NCBI GenBank assembly: GCA_025677835.1
Contig: JAIXMR010000010.1
Span: 308,588 to 372,587 of the forward strand
Direction of reading: 5' to 3'
From: Sporodiniella umbellata
Taxonomy: Eukaryota > Mucoromycota > Mucoromycetes > Mucorales > Rhizopodaceae
DNA: 64,000 nucleotides
The notes beneath the pieces were generated by a model. That model was given only the letters and a program-made list of their open reading frames with translations. It did no database searches and had not been told where the DNA came from. This document shows positions 46,556 through 56,674 of the stretch, piece after piece; position 1 is the first letter of the stretch; the number at the start of each line of letters is the position of its first letter. A program made the position numbers and the translations under genes.

Positions 46556-47509
46556 CTACAATCTCGTATTTTTGTGAATGTGAGTTTATAGCTAAGGTGT
46601 CTGTTGTCAATGTAAAGGTTATTCAAGTACGATTGGTCTTGTTAATTTAATATGTTGAGTAAGTACAACAACTCGCAATATCGTCTATCACCTCATGTTG
46701 AACAGATTGACCATAAGAGGGTGCCATTCTATTGCGCTTTCTCAGTTTCCTTCACCCCTTTGTAACATCCCATCATTCTTTCTTGGTCAGATTCTCATAA
46801 CTCTTTAACCTGTGCTACCAAAGCCATCTTCTGGCACTAGTTGGTTTCCGAATTTTTTTTGGCCCACTAAAATATTCAACGATATCTGCACTCTAATTTT
46901 TCTCTAATATGGACTATTGCCATAACCCTGGCCTTTCTGCTCAATTTATTGTTTCAATTCCCATTACTCAAGTCTGGCGAGTTCGCTGGAGGATTTTCTT
47001 TGACCTGGTCCTCTTTGATGCTCCCATAATTCTCATCAAAACTTATTTGGGCTCTCCAGCAATCTGCTGCCTGAAAACAAGTTTCTTTTAGTAATCAGTT
47101 TTCGTTTCGTCTACTACTATTTCTAGTCGTCAAGTTTTCCCTATACCTTAGTTTTTTGCTTTATCTTAATCCTCTTCTGTTTATTTCCTATAATTTGCGC
47201 ATATCTCAGGATTGTCATAGGGAGAAGAAATCATAACCTTCAATACAAAAGTATTATTCGGTCGGTGAAGCTTCTGCGTGTGCACCAAGCTTAGTAACGA
47301 GTCTCTTTTGAATATGACTTTCAAACCTGATATCTTCTTTCGTTCCAACCTCTTTTTTTAAGTAACTTGGTATGTCATACATGTCAAGTGATATATATTT
47401 AAAAGCAATCCATTTTACTTCATTACTTTACAAGAGCTAGGTTTTACCAGCAGTGTAATTCTCACTTTGAAAACAATCGTATGATGCATTATGAAAAAAA
47501 ATATATTTA

Positions 47510-48868
47510 TTATTCATCGCCCCCATCCTTCTCGTCTTCAGTTTCTCCTCCAGAGACATACTCCCCGACAGATTTGGCAGCAGCTTCTACAAGAAACAAA
47601 CCATCTTTATTTTTTGGCCACAAGACTGCTGTTGTGTTTTGCTTGGTTTTTTCCTCCTTTTTCTCCCCAACCAACCGTTTGATCTTGTTAACTGCCTTTG
47701 CTCTTTCCTCGTCTTCCTTCTTGTCCTTCATACTGGACACAAAATTCTGAAAAAAATTAAATTGTTAATTCAGTTTGAACCTATTTCAGCTATGTTTTAG
47801 CTCACCTTTACAGTATTTATACAATTGATTAAGGCTTGAATACCCCCACAATTAATGGCTTTTTTGGTGACAGGGAAACAGCATTGACCAATCTGATTTA
47901 TGATATAGCCAACACCCTCTATGAATTCCATTGTCAAAAACACAAATTCAAATCCCATGATCATGAGAAAGGGATAGGTAAAGTTGGTGTTGCTTTTGAT
48001 AAGCGAATTTAAATGGAATTTTGCCATTAGTGCAAGCTTAAGCTTATCTTCATAAAACTTTGTGCTTTCAGCTATTTTTGAAAATTCGCCAAGTGAGCAG
48101 TCGCCCCCTTTTGAGTCCAAGATTGACATTATTCTTAAATCCACCTTTGGTCTGGCTTCTGATTTTTTAAAAATGGTAGGAACAGTGTCACCCCTAGTAA
48201 AAATATTAGTGTCGTTACAAAACAATTTTATAAAACAACTCACCAGTGGAGACAGACATCAGAGAGACTGAATAACTCTTCAAGAAGATGGGACCAAAAT
48301 TTGACTTTAAAGTCCTCTTCGGAGTATAAGGAGATGTTCGAAGCATTTAAATGATATGATTTGTGTATATGAATATCTAGTCTGCTCATAGTAATATGAA
48401 AGTCAGGGATAAAAAAACATTTATAGTTGACAAAAAACTTACATGAATCGCGAAACTTCCTGTTGCACACGTATTGTTTTTGATGGAGGGTCAATTTTTT
48501 TTATTTCTTTTAATTTCATAGGCAAGCTTTTTTCATGCTATGGAAGTATTGATAGTGTTAGCTGACTAACCAATAACAGCCTAATAGCTTGGTATAAACT
48601 TACATTCTTTAAAATGCAATCAACAGTATCGTCTACTGTGCTTCTGTCTTGATTTGTTTGCCTTGTAATTTTATTTACTCTGTCTTTTAGGCTGGCAGGT
48701 AATAGATCCATTTGACTAGATGAACTCTTGTCTGTCATATCAAGGATGCTATTTTTAGAGAGACTAAATACTTTTTTGTTAGAGTCATCACGTCAATAGA
48801 GAATAGGATAAAGACTTTACTAGTAAAAAAACCGGTCTTTTACAGAGCTATTCTTAGACAATTTGAAA
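47510..48868 (-). pseudogene. 5'-truncated duplicate of the gene at 30355-31733
   Basis: All exons correspond to the intact copy shifted by 17,155 bp, and exons 2-6 read identically. The duplication ends at 48868, inside exon 1, so the start codon and the first 20 coding bases are replaced by unrelated sequence. Exon 1 retains SFKLSKNSS onward. Without a new upstream start it cannot make the full protein; translation could begin at the internal Met of MTDKSSSSQMDL at 48738. Confidence 0.7.
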
Positions 48869-49057
48869 ATATTATTTCAAGTATAACCTATATTTTGTGG
48901 GCAACATGTCATAAGGGTAGTTATATTGTATAGTATACTGTTTACCACATATCTGGAATTTAAAACATAGCCAATAATATACGTTTATTTCTTTCCATTA
49001 TTAGAAACTACTCGTTTTCTTCCAAAATTGAATTTGTAGTAATACAAAAAACATATA
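48869..49057. other. Junction and leader upstream of the companion ORF
   Basis: Starts with the 48-bp repeat shared with 38239-38287, followed by AT-rich DNA leading to the start at 49058. Confidence 0.4.
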
Positions 49058-49393
49058 ATGCAAAGCATAAGTGAATCACTGAAAAAACAGATATCTAAGA
49101 ACACATTTTATAATGATTTAAGGAATAAAGATTATTATGAAATTTTAAAAAAATACGATTTCTTAGAATCGCTTAATTATGTAAAAATAAAAAAGGATTT
49201 ATCTGGTTTTAACAATTATAAAGTAGAGGTGGTATTCAAGGATACAGAAACTAGGCTTTCATACGAATTTGCAAAAAATGGGATGGTAAGTCTATATGAT
49301 TATACCAATTACGATAATTTAGTTGAAGTGGAAGATAATCCTAAAGAGATTGAAGTGGCCATCGATAAGATTAATAATAATATGGATTTATAA
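49058..49393 (+). CDS. Companion ORF tail-to-tail with a Merlin transposase
   Basis: A single-exon ORF of 111 residues, MQSISESLKKQISKN at the start, then YYEILKKYDFLESLNYVKIK, KVEVVFKDTETRLSYEFAKNG and EVEDNPKEIEVAIDKI, ending NNNMDL. It is rich in Lys, Asn, Asp and Glu with a predicted mixed alpha/beta character. I do not recognise a family. A truncated homologue (37538-37729) occupies the same position, tail-to-tail, beside the other Merlin relic, so the pairing is repeated. The reading frame here is intact although the adjacent transposase is broken. It may be an element-borne accessory protein or a host gene carried along. Confidence 0.6.
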   Translation: MQSISESLKKQISKNTFYNDLRNKDYYEILKKYDFLESLNYVKIKKDLSGFNNYKVEVVFKDTETRLSYEFAKNGMVSLYDYTNYDNLVEVEDNPKEIEVAIDKINNNMDL

Positions 49394-49500
49394 TCCTATT
49401 CCTTTCATTGACAAAAAAACATTAAAAAGATAAAAACCTAGCACACAAAAAACACTTCGTTTGTTTTTAGATTATCGTTTTTATTACTAGTTATCTCTAT

Positions 49501-50242
49501 TCAGTGGGTTTTTTTGTATGAAAACATGAAGGTATATATATAATCTTTTTTTTGTAAACTTGTTTGAAAGAGATCGTCCTTATTCTTTCTTCTAAAACTG
49601 AACTCGAGAAGATAATCACCATATATTTTTGTACTAGCATTAGGAATAGGAGGCATATATTTTCTCATATGCATCCAATACCCTTCAATTGAGTTAGCGT
49701 ATTCACCGGAGATGGGGTCCTTGAAATTCTTTGAGTGGTTAACAGTAAAATGTTTATAATAACTTTTAAAGAAGTAAGATAATAATATAATGATATATAT
49801 TATTTCAATAGTAATACCGTTGTTCTCTAAATTATTGTATCCTTTCCAACAATCACTAATTATTACAGTATTGGGTTTAATATGCTTCTTGATCAACGTT
49901 TGTAAGGTGTCTTTTGTTCTATTTTTCACCGGGATCATCAGAAATTTAGGTGGATTCGAATGTCTTTCATACATTCCAAATATCCATACCCCAGGTTTTT
50001 TTCTTTCCTTGTTGTATTTTCTTTTCGATATCTAACTTTTGTTAATAAAATAATATAATGAGAAAATTTACCATTGCTTCATCAATTTCTACTACTTTAT
50101 CGTATCCACCTAAGGATAGATTTATATTATTTAAAGAATCCATTTAACTTTCAACTACTATTTCTCTTATTTTTTTATAAAAATTAGATATATTTGTATA
50201 TGCAAATGATGTATGTCTTTTAGTTTCTTTGGCTCTATATTC
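49501..50242 (-). pseudogene. Merlin/IS1016-like DDE transposase, nearly intact catalytic core
   Basis: Minus-strand reading gives YTNISNFYKKIREIVVES, a TAA, then MDSLNNINLSLGGYDKVVEIDEAM; a 45-bp GTAAAT...TTAG intron follows, then ISKRKYNKERKKPGVWIFGMYER, NTVIISDCWKGYNN, HFTVNHSKNFKDPISGEYA and NSIEGYWMHMRKYMP. The VEIDE, SD and IEGYW motifs are the DDE triad of the ISXO2-like/Merlin family. The in-frame TAA before MDSL and the absence of a recognised N-terminal domain make activity doubtful. A partly A/T-rich insertion (IIYIIILLSYFFKSYY) separates the second and third blocks. Terminal repeats were not found. Confidence 0.75.
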
Positions 50243-52463
50243 TATTATAGATTAGCATTTATAATTGATGATAATAGCATACCAAATGACCAATAGTAAA
50301 TTAGCTCTAATATTTTTAAAGGTTTCATCTTTGATTTTGCAAAAAAAAAGATAAATTATATAACCCTCTAGTTTTATTACAAGGAGGAACGATGAATTTT
50401 CAAGAGAGACTCTTTTAGAATTTCCATTAAATTTCGAAATCTATAATTTTTTAGAAATCACAAATTATTTTTCTTTATCAGCTTACAATTATTTATCAAA
50501 CGGTGAAATATATGATTTGCTGGAGCCATTAAACGAGTTTAAAGTTTGTAATCGCATTTCAAAAGACTTAGATTTTGCATCAATAGCTATATAATATAGA
50601 ATTGTATGTTTGTGACCGAAGTATCAAGTAAAGGTCAAAGAAGAAAGACAACCATGACGAGAATTTATAACAAACAGATAAACGCTGCTATGCTTTTAAA
50701 TCTGTTGTAATTGACTGATTTAGTGGTTGATAAAACTGTAAATATTAATAAAGAGGCGAGTTATGAGAAACTAGTCTCCTTGTAATTCTTTTATTTAAAT
50801 TCAGGAAAGAGTCTTCAGTCAAAATAGATTTTAGTTCTAAACTATCTGAGCTACTATAAGGAGCGCTTCTTGGTTGGTTGAGTTTATTTTTTTAAGGATA
50901 TTAAATAAGTATAAGTATTCCTATATACGACAAAATCAACCGATTTGGAAAGGCCTATTTGAAGATGTAGAATAGTTATTGAAGAACAAAAGAAAAAAAA
51001 ATTTCAAAAGTAATTGTCCATAGACTACAGTATAAGGCTCATACGGAAAATACTGGGGAGGGGGTTTAATTGCTGTTTGTAAGCTTAACGGTACAAAAGT
51101 AATAACAAAATAAGCAAAGCTAGGAAATGAATTTTCTGGTCCCGTTTAATGGAATCAAATGAATAAGCGAGAGTTAGTGAGATAGCTCATAGCAAATAGA
51201 AAATCAGAGTGCATATTAGGTCAGTAGCATAAGGTAATTTGAGTAATAATACAAGTAGTAAAGAGATCAGGTTGGAAGTATAATATCTTGTATAATGACA
51301 GAAAACAAAATACGAGATTTTTGACAGTTATGTCATCTCTAGGGTTGTTGTAAACCTAATCATTTGCGTGCAGAAAAACATCCAAAAACAAGAGAAACCC
51401 AAAGTGGTAAAAAGCGAAAACTCTTAATACGACCTCTACTAGGGAGACAAAACAAGAGATACCACAACTGTGCATTGTTTGCCTTTTTTTACAAGAAACT
51501 TGGGATACTGATATTATAGGCGAGAATTAATGAGATATGAAAGAATTCTATTTGCTAATATATAAAGGACTGAATCATGTAAGTAATCAAAGAGGGGTGC
51601 TTGATTAATGAAAGGAATAGACTATACAAGTATACAAGTATAAAAATTTGAAAGAAAGAGTTCGTCTAAATTTAGAAAGAAAAAAGTCTGAAAATAAGAA
51701 TAACCTTGTCCAATAAAAAATTAAAAACGTCTGAATTTTTTTGAGAATGTCTGGAATTGAAATGGAAATCGTCCGAAAAAAAGTAAAAATACTGTATAAA
51801 AGCGCGTATGTAATTCTTCAATGATTAAAACCATCAGGCTGAGTCAAACGTAATTGAGTTTGTTTTTTTGATTTGCGCATTAGCTTTGACCTATTAGCAT
51901 AAAGCAATAACGATAGACTTATGAAGGTTTCCTTTTGAAGTTCTAATTTTTTATTATTATTGATGGGTGAAAGAAATTAAAGCGCTTCTTAGAGCAGTAG
52001 CCAAACTTTTTAAAACAGCTTTAGCCATAAACATACATCAAGTCTGGGTTTCAGAAGACACTAAAAAGAGAGAGTAGCGGTAGTGTTACAGCGATATGTC
52101 TACCATCTATAAAAAAAAAAGTAGTCTCAGGCCATGCCCTCTGTCTGCCACCGACAATAATAAAAATAAAAAAAAGCATACCACTCGAGCATGTAAGCAA
52201 TAAACAGAAAAGAAAAAAAGCAGGCTGATACCACCAAGAGTTCAACCAAAGCTTAAAATAAGTTCAAAAAGGTTATTTGTGCTACATTGATTTCATCGAC
52301 TATTGGAAGCTAAATTTAGACTTTGTGAGGCATCAAAAAATTAAGTTTTACTATTTCTCGAAAAAAAATAATAACTTTCCTCCTTTTTTGTTCCTTTTTT
52401 TTGTTTCCTTGTTTTTGCTCTTATTCACTCGTTTTATCTGTTTATTTATTGTTAAGGAAGATT
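50243..52463. other. AT-rich stretch without supportable genes
   Basis: No gene, RNA or clear repeat recognised. A minus-strand ORF at 52245-52051 is hydrophobic but has no homology I can name. The end contains a T-rich leader for the gene at 52464. Confidence 0.4.
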
Positions 52464-53000
52464 ATGTCTTCTCATCAAATACCCGCTTATTCAAAAATAA
52501 AAATGGAAAGGCCACGTTCGAGCCTGTTTAGTTGGTTACTGGGCGAAAATACGGATGAAAGTAGCAAAGTAGAACAGGCGGAAGATGCCATCAAGTACAG
52601 AAAAAGCCTGAGTAGTTTGTCTTTCAAGCATCAAGCATCATCTAAAGAGGCAGACATCAAAATACCTACTCGACATCAAAGCCGCCTTTATACGCCTTTC
52701 CACCACGACAGCCCAGTAGCGGATATAGACAACAATCAAGAATACAAAAGGCGATCTTGTTACTCAGCCCGACTTTCAACAAATACTTCCAACGCCTCTC
52801 TCACTCGCTCTGCAAGCTGGCAACCCTCCTCCAGCCACCAACAGGGCTCTTCTCATGCTACGCTTCAGTCTATACCAGATAGGAGAACCAGTAAAAACTA
52901 TACACAGGATCCAGATATACAAGCAAGACTAAATGAATTAATGAAAAGCGAAAAGACATTGAAAGTAACACAAATGATAGCACATCAACAATCACAATAA
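52464..53000 (+). CDS. Serine-rich uncharacterised protein
   Basis: A single-exon ORF of 178 residues starting MSSHQIPAYSKIKMERP; the ATG at 52464 follows a T-rich leader. I recognise no named family. The N-terminal SSLFSWLLGENTDES resembles a short amphipathic motif, the middle is Ser/His/Arg-rich and probably disordered (SLTRSASWQPSSSHQQ), and the end PDIQARLNELMKSEKTLKVTQM is a likely helix. Its composition is similar to the other serine-rich gene at 20427 but without sequence identity. It sits as an island between transposon relics. Confidence 0.6.
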   Translation: MSSHQIPAYSKIKMERPRSSLFSWLLGENTDESSKVEQAEDAIKYRKSLSSLSFKHQASSKEADIKIPTRHQSRLYTPFHHDSPVADIDNNQEYKRRSCYSARLSTNTSNASLTRSASWQPSSSHQQGSSHATLQSIPDRRTSKNYTQDPDIQARLNELMKSEKTLKVTQMIAHQQSQ

Positions 53001-53363
53001 AGCCTCCCCCCTCTCTCCTTTATTTTTATCGCTGCCTTCCTTTTTCTCTCCCCTTTCTATTCTCTTATGTCATTTTTTCTTTGCTGGTCAAAAATGAATT
53101 TAAAACAATAAACTTCAAAACGCGCCTCCTCTTCTTTTTTTTCGTCTTTACTTTCTCCGATTTATTCTGTCAAACTAATTTAAGGTACCAAACAAGCTGA
53201 ATATAGGCATCTTTTGATCCAATTTCACTTCTTTACGCAAAAACGTAATACGTATAAAGTTTTAGTACCAGCAGTGTATGCAACTAAATGAGATACCCCC
53301 TGAGAAAATAGTGCAAACGTGACGTTTTGTTTATAATTTTTTTTTTTTCAAGGCAACGATCGG

Positions 53364-54904
53364 TACAGTAAGCGCAACGCCAATGGGCGGTTTTTTAAAT
53401 CTCAAAGGGCGGTTTTCATTTTCTCAAAAGGCGGTTTTTTATATCTCAAAGGGCGGCTTTAAATGACTACATTTTTTTTTATGAGGATGGGCAGGAAAGA
53501 ATTGTTGACGAAGGGGGGGGGGCGATGCAATGAATTGGGAAGAGAAATTAGACCCTTATCACCTAGAAACGCTAACCCATCTTAGGCTCTACTGCGAAAA
53601 GCAAGGTTCAGAGCAAAAGTCAACTGATGAAGGCTTAGATGTTGAAATGGAAGAAATTGCACTTAAAACAAAGCAGCAAATTGAGCCATATAAAAACTAC
53701 TCCAATGAACAGAAACTGCTCTTTGTCTATTATAATAGGGTAAAATTGTTCAATGCTGCTAAATCTGGTAGATTAGCTGGCGGTATTGCAGAAAGGACAG
53801 TACAGAAGTAGGCTAAGAAACTCAAAGAGGACAAAGACTGGAATATCTTCGAAAAGCAACAAAGTTAATAGATCAACAGGAAAGCTTGAAGAGAGGCACA
53901 AAATTCATTTAGTTAACCTTTATGATGATAACCCTCAAGCCCGAGTTGTAGATGCAGTTGCTTCACTTCCTGAAAAATTTGCGGGGTTTACGCTTAAGGA
54001 AACAAGTGTCAGAAACTTAAAAACTGAATGCAACCTTTCATTTAAAAAAAGCACTCATCATCCGGCTTCTCAAAACGATTCAACCAAAATTGCAAAACGC
54101 ATAGCGTGGGTTGAAGAAAGGAGCAAAAAAGATATGGATTACCTTGAAAACTGCATTTTTGTAAACGAATTAGGTTTTGATATCAATATGAGACCTCCAG
54201 GAGGATGGTTTGCTAAGGGTACACCAGTTATTGTGACCACGCCTAGTAACAGAGCAGAATCACATACAATTTTAGGTGCAGTTTCAGCAAAATATGTCGT
54301 ATCAATGGAGCTTCGGAATCCTCAGGGGCACTGGTTTAAAAAGTTAAAGATTGATATTAACAATCACAAAAGAAAAGCGCCATCCAAACCAAAAAAAAAA
54401 AAAAAAAAAAAAAAAAAGCCTACCTCCAAAGGTACTGTCATTGGCCATTATATGAAGTTTATTCAAAAAACTATGGACAAAATGAAAGGATACTACATAG
54501 TAATGGATAATGCACCCATTCATATTGCCGATGTAATTGATAATATGATAACAGAGAGAGGATATAAATGCGTTTATCTTCCTCCTTACTCACCCGAGCT
54601 TAATCCTATTGAGAAATTCTGGTCTATAGTTAAAAATAAGGTCAATTGTAGTCAATTTCAAGACAAGGAGGATTTAGCTACAAGAATAGCCGAGGCATGT
54701 AATGTTGTTCCTTCCGAGCGTCTTAGGGCATTTGCTCAGCATTCAGTAAACGTGTTCGAGAAACGTTTGAAGTACAATCCAATTCAAGGATCTATTATTG
54801 AGATATAAAATAACCGCGCTGGAATGTGTGAAACTAAGTTTGTGACGATATCAATAACCAAACCACCTGACAGTTCTATTCTATTATTTAACCAGCCAAA
54901 CAAC
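53364..54904 (+). mobile_element. Tc1/mariner-like element, copy 1
   Basis: The shared sequence with the inverted copy at 59809-61265 begins exactly at TACAGTAAGCGCAACGCC, consistent with a TA target and a CAGT-type Tc1 terminus, and ends at CCAGCCAAACAAC. No matching inverted terminus is found at the 3' end. The 5' subterminal zone has four GGCGGTTT/GGCGGCTT repeats within 53390-53460, whereas the other copy has one. The run of A at about 54391-54417 is 27 bp here and 23 bp in the other copy. Confidence 0.85.
53530..54808 (+). pseudogene. Disabled Tc1/mariner-like transposase, copy 1
   Basis: Reading starts MNWEEKLDPYHLETL and continues through AERTVQK to a TAG at 53809-53811 (apparently replacing Trp), then the same frame gives AKKLKEDKDWNIFEKQQ before a second stop; the homologous reading shifts to the next frame (SNKVNRSTGKLEERHKIHL). 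The catalytic core follows: CIFVNELGFDINM, YYIVMDNAPIH and YLPPYSPELNPIEKFWS. The first catalytic Asp is Asn (FVNE); second Asp and Glu are present. A Lys tract from the A run precedes the second catalytic block. The gene is therefore triply impaired: nonsense, frameshift and D-to-N. Confidence 0.85.
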
Positions 54905-55032
54905 TATTACTTTAATCTTCTTTTCTCTTTTCTTTTTGTCAATTCTTCAAATTAAAATACTTACATATATATTATCCAGTCATACTGGATTTTCCACCTT
55001 CTATTGTAAAAAGACAATTTATTGAGAAAAGC

Positions 55033-56231
55033 TTAAAGCATTTCTTCTTTAGCAATACATCGAGGGAAAAAGCTTACAGAGTGCTTTATCCAACTACGAC
55101 AATCTTTAAGAGTAACGTGGGTTACTACATGCATTATACGAGGAGTCAAACGACCAGCAGTATCCAATGGATTTCTTTTGATTCCAGATTTAACCTTTGA
55201 CCAAAACTCTTCGATTGGGTTGAGAAAGGGAGAGTATGGTGGTAAATAAACAAATTTGTATCCACGATCTTCAATGAGTTTTCGAATGGGTGCATTATCC
55301 ATTACAATGTAGTAACCATGAAGACCGTTACGGTCCAAACAATCCATCATAGAATTCAAGTAACTCAAAAAGTGCTCAGAACGTGTACCTACCCTTCCAT
55401 TTATTTGGACTGTTTTGCAATCTATTTTTCTTTTCTTCTTACTTATGGCTGAAGTAGGTTTTCTCAACGAAATATCAATAACACCGTCAGCGGAAATAGC
55501 TCCCAGTATGGTTATAGATATACCGCGAGCCGACAGAACAATAGTCTTAGCCGGCTTATCTTTGTTCGACCATCCTCTGTTATGAGTGATATTAAGGTTG
55601 AAACCTGCTTCATCAAGAAAGACGTAATTCTTTTCAAAATTCATATCAGTGGTAGCAATCCAAGATTCCACTGTAGTTTTTCTGTTCTCAATGGTATCAG
55701 GATCGTTTCTTTTAGCAGGTATTTTTTCCAATCTCTTCATTGACAAAGCACAGATGTTTTTCATAAACCTATGAAGTGCTGACTTGCTTATTTCTAAGCC
55801 TGGAAATTCTTCTTTTATTTCGATATGGTACCCAATTATTAGGGTCCAACATGGAGTTTTTGATAATGGTAAGCAGAGCTAAGCTTAATTCCGGTTGTAG
55901 CAGCAGCATTTTTTATGGCTACGCCATCGTCTATTAGCAAGATAGAGTCTTCGATTTGTTTGTCAGTAACCTTTCGATTACTGCGTTTGGCCTTTTCAGG
56001 AACTTTGAGCTTGCCAAGGTTTTCTTCGACAAATGCTTTCAAGCGCTCCTGTTTTTCTTTTAGTGTTTCATTTTTACTCTCACTCTCACTCTCTTCGTCA
56101 TCAGATGAGTTAGGTAATTTCAGTTCCTTACAGAGTTCTTCGTCAACATCCATAGCGTTTGCAACATTAGCTATATCTGAACTTTCAAACTTCACTTGGT
56201 ACAAGTTGACATATATTTCCTGGGTAACCAC
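55033..56231 (-). pseudogene. Tc1/mariner-like transposase with intact DDE residues but broken frame
   Basis: Minus-strand N-terminal ORF (56231-55839) has an acidic linker (NSSDDEESESESKNE) and a helix-turn-helix-like VTDKQIEDSILLIDDGVAIKN followed by TGIKLSSAYHYQKL. The frame closes at HVGP; the next frame continues GYHIEIKEEFPGLEISKSALHRFMKN into the catalytic ORF, so about 30 expected residues and the frame are lost between them. The catalytic triad is complete: YVFLDEAGFNLN, YYIVMDNAPI and YLPPYSPFLNPIEEFW. It differs clearly from the elements at 53.4 and 59.8 kb. Confidence 0.82.
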
Positions 56232-56674
56232 TCGTTTAATTGGTCTAGCTGCGTTAACCCGTCCATTGCGACATATATAGTAAAAAAAATAATGACTTGT
56301 AATTTAATACCACTACATTTAATTAATAAATATGATATTCGGGATTAGTGTATAGGAGTCTATCGTCATTATTTGAGGCTTTTTTTTTGTATAGTAAGGA
56401 TGACTAATACGATGAGCTAGTAGAAGGATCACTACCGGTTATGAAGAGATATATAACATATAAATAGCAGTACGTAATTAAAAACGTGAGAGTACATATT
56501 TCTTATAACGACATGTATGCTTTTGATCTATGCCCTGGTATCTGATAAAGGTTGACCCTGAAGTCCACTATGGCCACATAACTTGAATACATCGTCAGGC
56601 TCACCTCAGATGGTTATAAAAAAAAAGAAAATAAAATGGCTACGTTATAACAAGGGCTTAATATTAATGTCTAG
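56232..56674. other. Unannotated AT-rich spacer
   Basis: No gene or repeat recognised. It includes the presumed 5' end of the minus-strand Tc1-like element. Confidence 0.4.

Larger units (their letters stand above)
44061..48868. repeat. Right copy of the 4.8-kb direct segmental duplication
   Basis: Collinear with 26899-31713. The left edge continues about 26 bp further in similarity to the copy-A upstream region (44035-44060). The right edge cuts the uncharacterised gene within its first exon and abuts the 48-bp repeat also found at 38239. Confidence 0.93.
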
